A DNA stretch of 8,898 nt from Phycisphaerales bacterium UBA4658 (GTDB lineage Bacteria; Planctomycetota; Phycisphaerae; Phycisphaerales; UBA1924). The stretch is from contig DHLW01000135.1 in assembly GCA_002405485.1 (NCBI GenBank), forward strand, positions 15,080 through 23,977. Direction: 5' to 3'. The notes below the pieces were generated by a model. The model had not been told where the DNA came from. It did no database searches and saw only the letters and a list, made by a program, of their open reading frames with translations. Positions within the stretch are counted from its first letter, which is position 1. Each line of letters begins with the position of its first letter. A program made the translations under genes and the position numbers. Positions 6,341 to 8,898 of the stretch are shown piece after piece.

Positions 6341-6685
6341 CTATTCCTTGATGCCCTCGACACGGTCGGCGATGGTGTACTTTTCCACGGCTTTCTCGAG
6401 CGAGACGCCGGTGATGTTGGCCAACGTGGCCAGCCAGGCGAGCACGTCGGCGAACTCCTCCTCAAGATTGGCGCGTTCCTCGGGCGAGATCGGGCGCTTC
6501 TTGCCCATCGGATTGGACGGAGACGCCGCGGCGCGGTTGTCATGCAGGGCGGTGGCGAGTTCACCGACCTCTTCCATGAACAGCAGGAAGGTTCCTGCGG
6601 GTCCGCGGGCGTTGTCTGTCGCGAAGTAGCGATCGTGGATGAGTTTCTGGAACGCGCTCAGGGAGACCGATTGCTCGTGCGGCAT
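6341..6685 (-). CDS. MazG-like nucleotide pyrophosphohydrolase
   Basis: The 114-residue all-alpha NTP pyrophosphohydrolase has the metal-binding pattern EEVGE (38-42, EExxE) followed by EEEFAD (75-80, ExxD). Such enzymes hydrolyse (d)NTPs to NMP and pyrophosphate in the cytosol and are thought to clean non-canonical nucleotides from the pool. A single MazG domain is present, unlike the two-domain E. coli MazG. A polar, Pro-rich insert (about 50-70) separates the two motif halves. The ATG at 6685 is preferred; an in-frame TTG two codons upstream (6691) is possible. A TATTCT hexamer ends five bases before the ATG, with no Shine-Dalgarno sequence between, so the transcript may be leaderless. The gene is convergent with the argC group and divergent from the M14 pair. 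Confidence 0.88.
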   Translation of the reverse strand: MPHEQSVSLSAFQKLIHDRYFATDNARGPAGTFLLFMEEVGELATALHDNRAAASPSNPMGKKRPISPEERANLEEEFADVLAWLATLANITGVSLEKAVEKYTIADRVEGIKE

Positions 6686-6689
6686 GGTC

Positions 6690-6695
6690 AAGAAT
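6690..6695 (-). promoter_or_regulatory. Possible -10 element for a leaderless mazG-like mRNA
   Basis: Read on the minus strand, TATTCT stands close before the ATG at 6685, with TGACC in between. That spacing would put the transcription start at or very near the A of the start codon. There is no Shine-Dalgarno sequence, which fits. No clear -35 hexamer is visible. Confidence 0.3.
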
Positions 6696-6721
6696 AGTGC
6701 AACCGAGGGCGTCCTCGTGTA

Positions 6722-6800
6722 CGCTCAGCCCCGGTTCAAGGTCTGTGGGCACTTGCATCGTGCAAGCCCACCTGCAGACCGGCACGGACGATCTTGAGCG
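6722..6800 (+). promoter_or_regulatory. Nested inverted repeats / structured leader before the M14 pair
   Basis: A long hairpin at 6740-6780 pairs GGTCT (6740-6744) with AGACC (6776-6780), GTGGGC (6745-6750) with GCCCAC (6766-6771) and TTGCA (6753-6757) with TGCAA (6761-6765). The loop is TCG, with bulges AC and CTGC. An outer pair, CGCTCA (6722-6727) with TGAGCG (6795-6800), encloses it and ends three bases before the ATG at 6804, covering the region where a ribosome site should lie. No T-run follows. It may be an RNA leader controlling translation, an operator (the core TTGCA-TCG-TGCAA is a perfect dyad), or a palindromic repeat insertion. Confidence 0.5.
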
Positions 6801-6803
6801 AGC

Positions 6804-8573
6804 ATGTCGATGGGCAACGCACGACGGTCGGCGGCATGGTGTCTGGTGGGATTCGCAGCCCTTGCCGGCGGCCTGCCCGCAGCGCAACAAGCCGACACCC
6901 GGGCCGAGCTTCTTCGCGGTGGGGGGGAAGGCTCCGGCGTTCGCACAGTCCGTGAGCAGATCGGCACAGAACCAAGCGGGGCGGAGGTCTATCGATTGAC
7001 GACAGTGCCGGAGGGCTCGAACGAGGCCCGTTCGGCGCTGCTCATCGTGGGCGGGCTGGATCCACGGCAATCGCGATCTCCGGAGCTGACGATGCGGATC
7101 GCCCGGGCGGTGGCGACCACGCACGCCGCAGCGCTCGCGCGATTCGACGTGTACGTGATCCCCGCGCTCGTGCCGGATCTGCGGGAGGGTGCGGGCAAGC
7201 CGAGCGTGATGCTCGACTCGCCCAGGGCCAAGCCGGCTCGGCGACCGATTGATGACGATCGCGACGGCCGTGTGGACGAAGATCCTCCGAGCGACCTGGA
7301 TGGCGACGGCCGGGTGCTCTGGATGCGGGTCCGGAACCCTTCGTCCGAGACCGGATTGACTGCGGACATGGTCCCGGAGAAAGACGACCCCCGGCTGCTG
7401 CGAAAGGCGCAGCGGACCAAGGGCGAGCTGCCCGTGTATGCCGTGCTCACGGAAAGCACCGACCGTGACGGCGACGGTTCGTTCGGCGAGGACGGCGTGC
7501 TTGGCGTCGACATCGATCGGAACTTCCCCTATCGCTGGACGGAGTTTCGGGACGAGGCGGGCCGCGTGCCGCTGAGCGAGCCGGACGCCCGAGCGCTGGT
7601 GGAGTGGCTCCAAGCCCGGCCGAACGTGCTCGCGGTGATCGGCTACTCGAGCTGGGACACGATCGTGAACACGCCCGGCGGCGGCAAGATGGACCAGACC
7701 GGTGCGGCGCCAGCGGAAAGCCACGTGCTGGACGACGATCGCGAGTTTTTCGTGGACATGGCCAGCGCGTACAAGGAGATCACACGCCAGGAGCGAGCGC
7801 CATCGCGGGACAACGCCGGGTCGCTGCAGGGGTGGGCGTACGCCCAGGTGGGGCTGTGGTCGATGAACGCGTGCGCGTGGGTGCGGGCGGATCAGTTGAA
7901 GAAACCCGACAAGCCCAAGCAGGCGGAGGAGGGCCAAAGGCCGGAGGCGAGTCCAGAGACGCCCGCGGCCAACGCTCCGCCCGAGACGCCGAGGCCCAAG
8001 AGCGTGGAGAGCGAGGAAGGGCGATGGATCACACTGAGCGACGCGTCGGCGGGTGCGGGCGGTTCGCCGGGCTTCATCGACTGGAAGCCGTTTGACCATC
8101 CGATCCTCGGAGAGGTTGAGATCGGCGGGTTTGTCCCTGGGTTTCGGCAAGACATCCCCGAGGCCGAGCTCGATCGGCTCGCGGGCGAGCAGGCGTCGTT
8201 TGTCGCCAACGTGGTGGGTCGACTTCCGCGGCTGGAGGTTGCCACGCCGACGGTGGAGCGTCTGGGCGAAGGGGTGTGGCGCATCAGCGCGTCGGTGCGC
8301 AACGAGGGTGCACTGCCGACGCGATCGGCCATGGGCGTGCGTGTCCGGCGGCACGCGCCGACACGCCTGGAACTGGAGATCGAGCCGGAGCGATTCCTGA
8401 GCGGGCGTCCATCGCAGGGGCGCGAGGCCGTCGCTCCGGGCGAGACGCTCCGGGGATCCTGGGTCATCCGCGGCGAGCCCGGGACGACGGTGAACCTCCG
8501 GCTGCGATCCCCGGAGTGCGGCGACCGGACGGTTGCGATCGAGCTCTCGGCAACGAAGGAGAATGTGCCATGA
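6804..8573 (+). CDS. Secreted M14-like pseudopeptidase (zinc site lost)
   Basis: The 589-residue protein has a signal peptide (RR then a hydrophobic core, about 7-27) and the architecture of a large secreted M14 zinc carboxypeptidase. Relative to the active paralogue encoded next, IGT/G-x-x-V-W/Y and the strand before the zinc motif align, but HxxE is replaced by Asp86-x-x-Gln89 (GGLDPRQ). VPDLR (123-127) stands for NPDGR. DIDRNFP (236-242) stands for the DxNRNxP motif, keeping the Arg and losing the first Asn. GYSSW (280-284) stands where the third zinc His is expected, and MNACAW (354-359) where the catalytic Glu lies. An acidic insert carries DxDxDG-type loops (150-155, 164-169, 220-225), probably calcium binding. 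A Pro-rich linker (366-402) leads to a C-terminal beta domain (about 480-589). The protein is shortened at its N-terminal helix. The M14 relation is by motif pattern; loss of activity is inference. An alternative ATG lies two codons in (6810). Confidence 0.78.
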   Translation: MSMGNARRSAAWCLVGFAALAGGLPAAQQADTRAELLRGGGEGSGVRTVREQIGTEPSGAEVYRLTTVPEGSNEARSALLIVGGLDPRQSRSPELTMRIARAVATTHAAALARFDVYVIPALVPDLREGAGKPSVMLDSPRAKPARRPIDDDRDGRVDEDPPSDLDGDGRVLWMRVRNPSSETGLTADMVPEKDDPRLLRKAQRTKGELPVYAVLTESTDRDGDGSFGEDGVLGVDIDRNFPYRWTEFRDEAGRVPLSEPDARALVEWLQARPNVLAVIGYSSWDTIVNTPGGGKMDQTGAAPAESHVLDDDREFFVDMASAYKEITRQERAPSRDNAGSLQGWAYAQVGLWSMNACAWVRADQLKKPDKPKQAEEGQRPEASPETPAANAPPETPRPKSVESEEGRWITLSDASAGAGGSPGFIDWKPFDHPILGEVEIGGFVPGFRQDIPEAELDRLAGEQASFVANVVGRLPRLEVATPTVERLGEGVWRISASVRNEGALPTRSAMGVRVRRHAPTRLELEIEPERFLSGRPSQGREAVAPGETLRGSWVIRGEPGTTVNLRLRSPECGDRTVAIELSATKENVP

Positions 8574-8898
8574 AGTCGGCGATGTTCGTGCTCCTTGCAG
8601 CCGCTGCCACGACGATGTCGGTCGCGAGTTCGCTCCACGCGCAGACGGATCCCGGAGGCAAGGTCGATGTCCGGTTCGATCGGTACTACGACTACGACCA
8701 GACGACGGCGATCCTGAAGGAGTTCGCCTCGGCGTATCCCGATCTTGTCACGCTGCAGTCGATCGGCACATCGCTGCAGGGACGTGATGTGTGGCTGGTC
8801 ACGGTCAACGCACCAAAGACCGGGCCCCACGATCGCAAGCCCGCGATGTACATCGACGGGAGCATTCACGGCAACGAGATCCAGGCGACAGAGGTGGT
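8570..8898 (+). CDS. Secreted M14 zinc carboxypeptidase, partial (cut by window end)
   Basis: Only the first 109 codons are present; the frame is open at the window edge. A signal peptide (1-24, cleavage LHA|QT) is followed by the N-terminal M14 pattern: YYDYDQTTAILKEFASAYPD (39-58), IGTSLQGRDVW (65-75) and the zinc motif IHGNE (His100, Glu103) in a DGSIHGNEIQATE stretch. This is the first half of the zinc site of an active metallocarboxypeptidase, which removes C-terminal residues from peptides or cleaves murein-type peptides outside the cytosol. The start is firm: GAAGGAGA (8555-8562) sits 7 bases upstream, and the ATG overlaps the previous stop as ATGA. That implies translational coupling with the upstream pseudopeptidase. 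The third zinc ligand and catalytic Glu lie beyond the window. Confidence 0.9.
   Translation, partial: MKSAMFVLLAAAATTMSVASSLHAQTDPGGKVDVRFDRYYDYDQTTAILKEFASAYPDLVTLQSIGTSLQGRDVWLVTVNAPKTGPHDRKPAMYIDGSIHGNEIQATEV

Noticed and set aside
7248..7500. Dockerin or cohesin-type cellulosome module
   Set aside because: The DxDxDG loops sit between the two halves of the M14 fold, not in a paired C-terminal repeat, so they fit an M14 insert better.
6561..8354. 597-codon minus-strand open frame opposite the first M14 gene
   Set aside because: The sense frame has a signal peptide, motif alignments and coupling to the next gene; the antisense frame is His/Arg-rich without domains.

Overview
This is a GC-rich window with tightly packed genes and mostly G/C third positions. 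It comes from a bacterium with Sec-secreted proteins. The combination of an exported Hcp-fold protein, large secreted M14 carboxypeptidases with DxDxDG inserts, and GTAG-headed palindromic intergenic repeats suggests a planctomycete, perhaps Phycisphaerae. That assignment is inference from gene flavour, not from a marker gene.

Layout. Positions 1-246 are non-coding and full of palindromes, including a ~29-base element present twice in opposite orientation (1-29 and 180-211). Next are two minus-strand genes read right to left: recJ (938-2686), then a small exported Hcp-family protein (247-855). A short divergent promoter region (2687-2819) separates recJ from a compact plus-strand run: PduO-type cob(I)alamin adenosyltransferase (2820-3416), a six-helix membrane protein with a SpoIIE/RsbU-type PP2C phosphatase domain (3430-4962), argC (4972-6087), and a 75-residue two-helix membrane protein whose GTG start overlaps the argC stop (6084-6311). 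A GC-rich hairpin (6321-6340) lies between this run and the convergent MazG-like pyrophosphohydrolase gene (6341-6685, minus).

After a 118-base divergent intergenic region with a long, nearly perfect hairpin (6740-6780), two secreted M14-type proteins follow on the plus strand. They are linked by an ATGA overlap. The second (8570 onward, cut by the window end) has an intact HxxE zinc motif. The first (6804-8573) has the same fold signatures but has lost the zinc ligands and the catalytic glutamate, so it looks like a pseudopeptidase made together with its active paralogue.

The most interesting points are the pseudopeptidase/peptidase pair and its structured leader, the signal-peptide-bearing Hcp protein with no secretion machinery nearby, and the palindromic repeat block at the left end. 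The housekeeping genes (recJ, argC, pduO-type, mazG-like) look intact and ordinary. No rRNA, tRNA, CRISPR array, transposase or integrase was seen.
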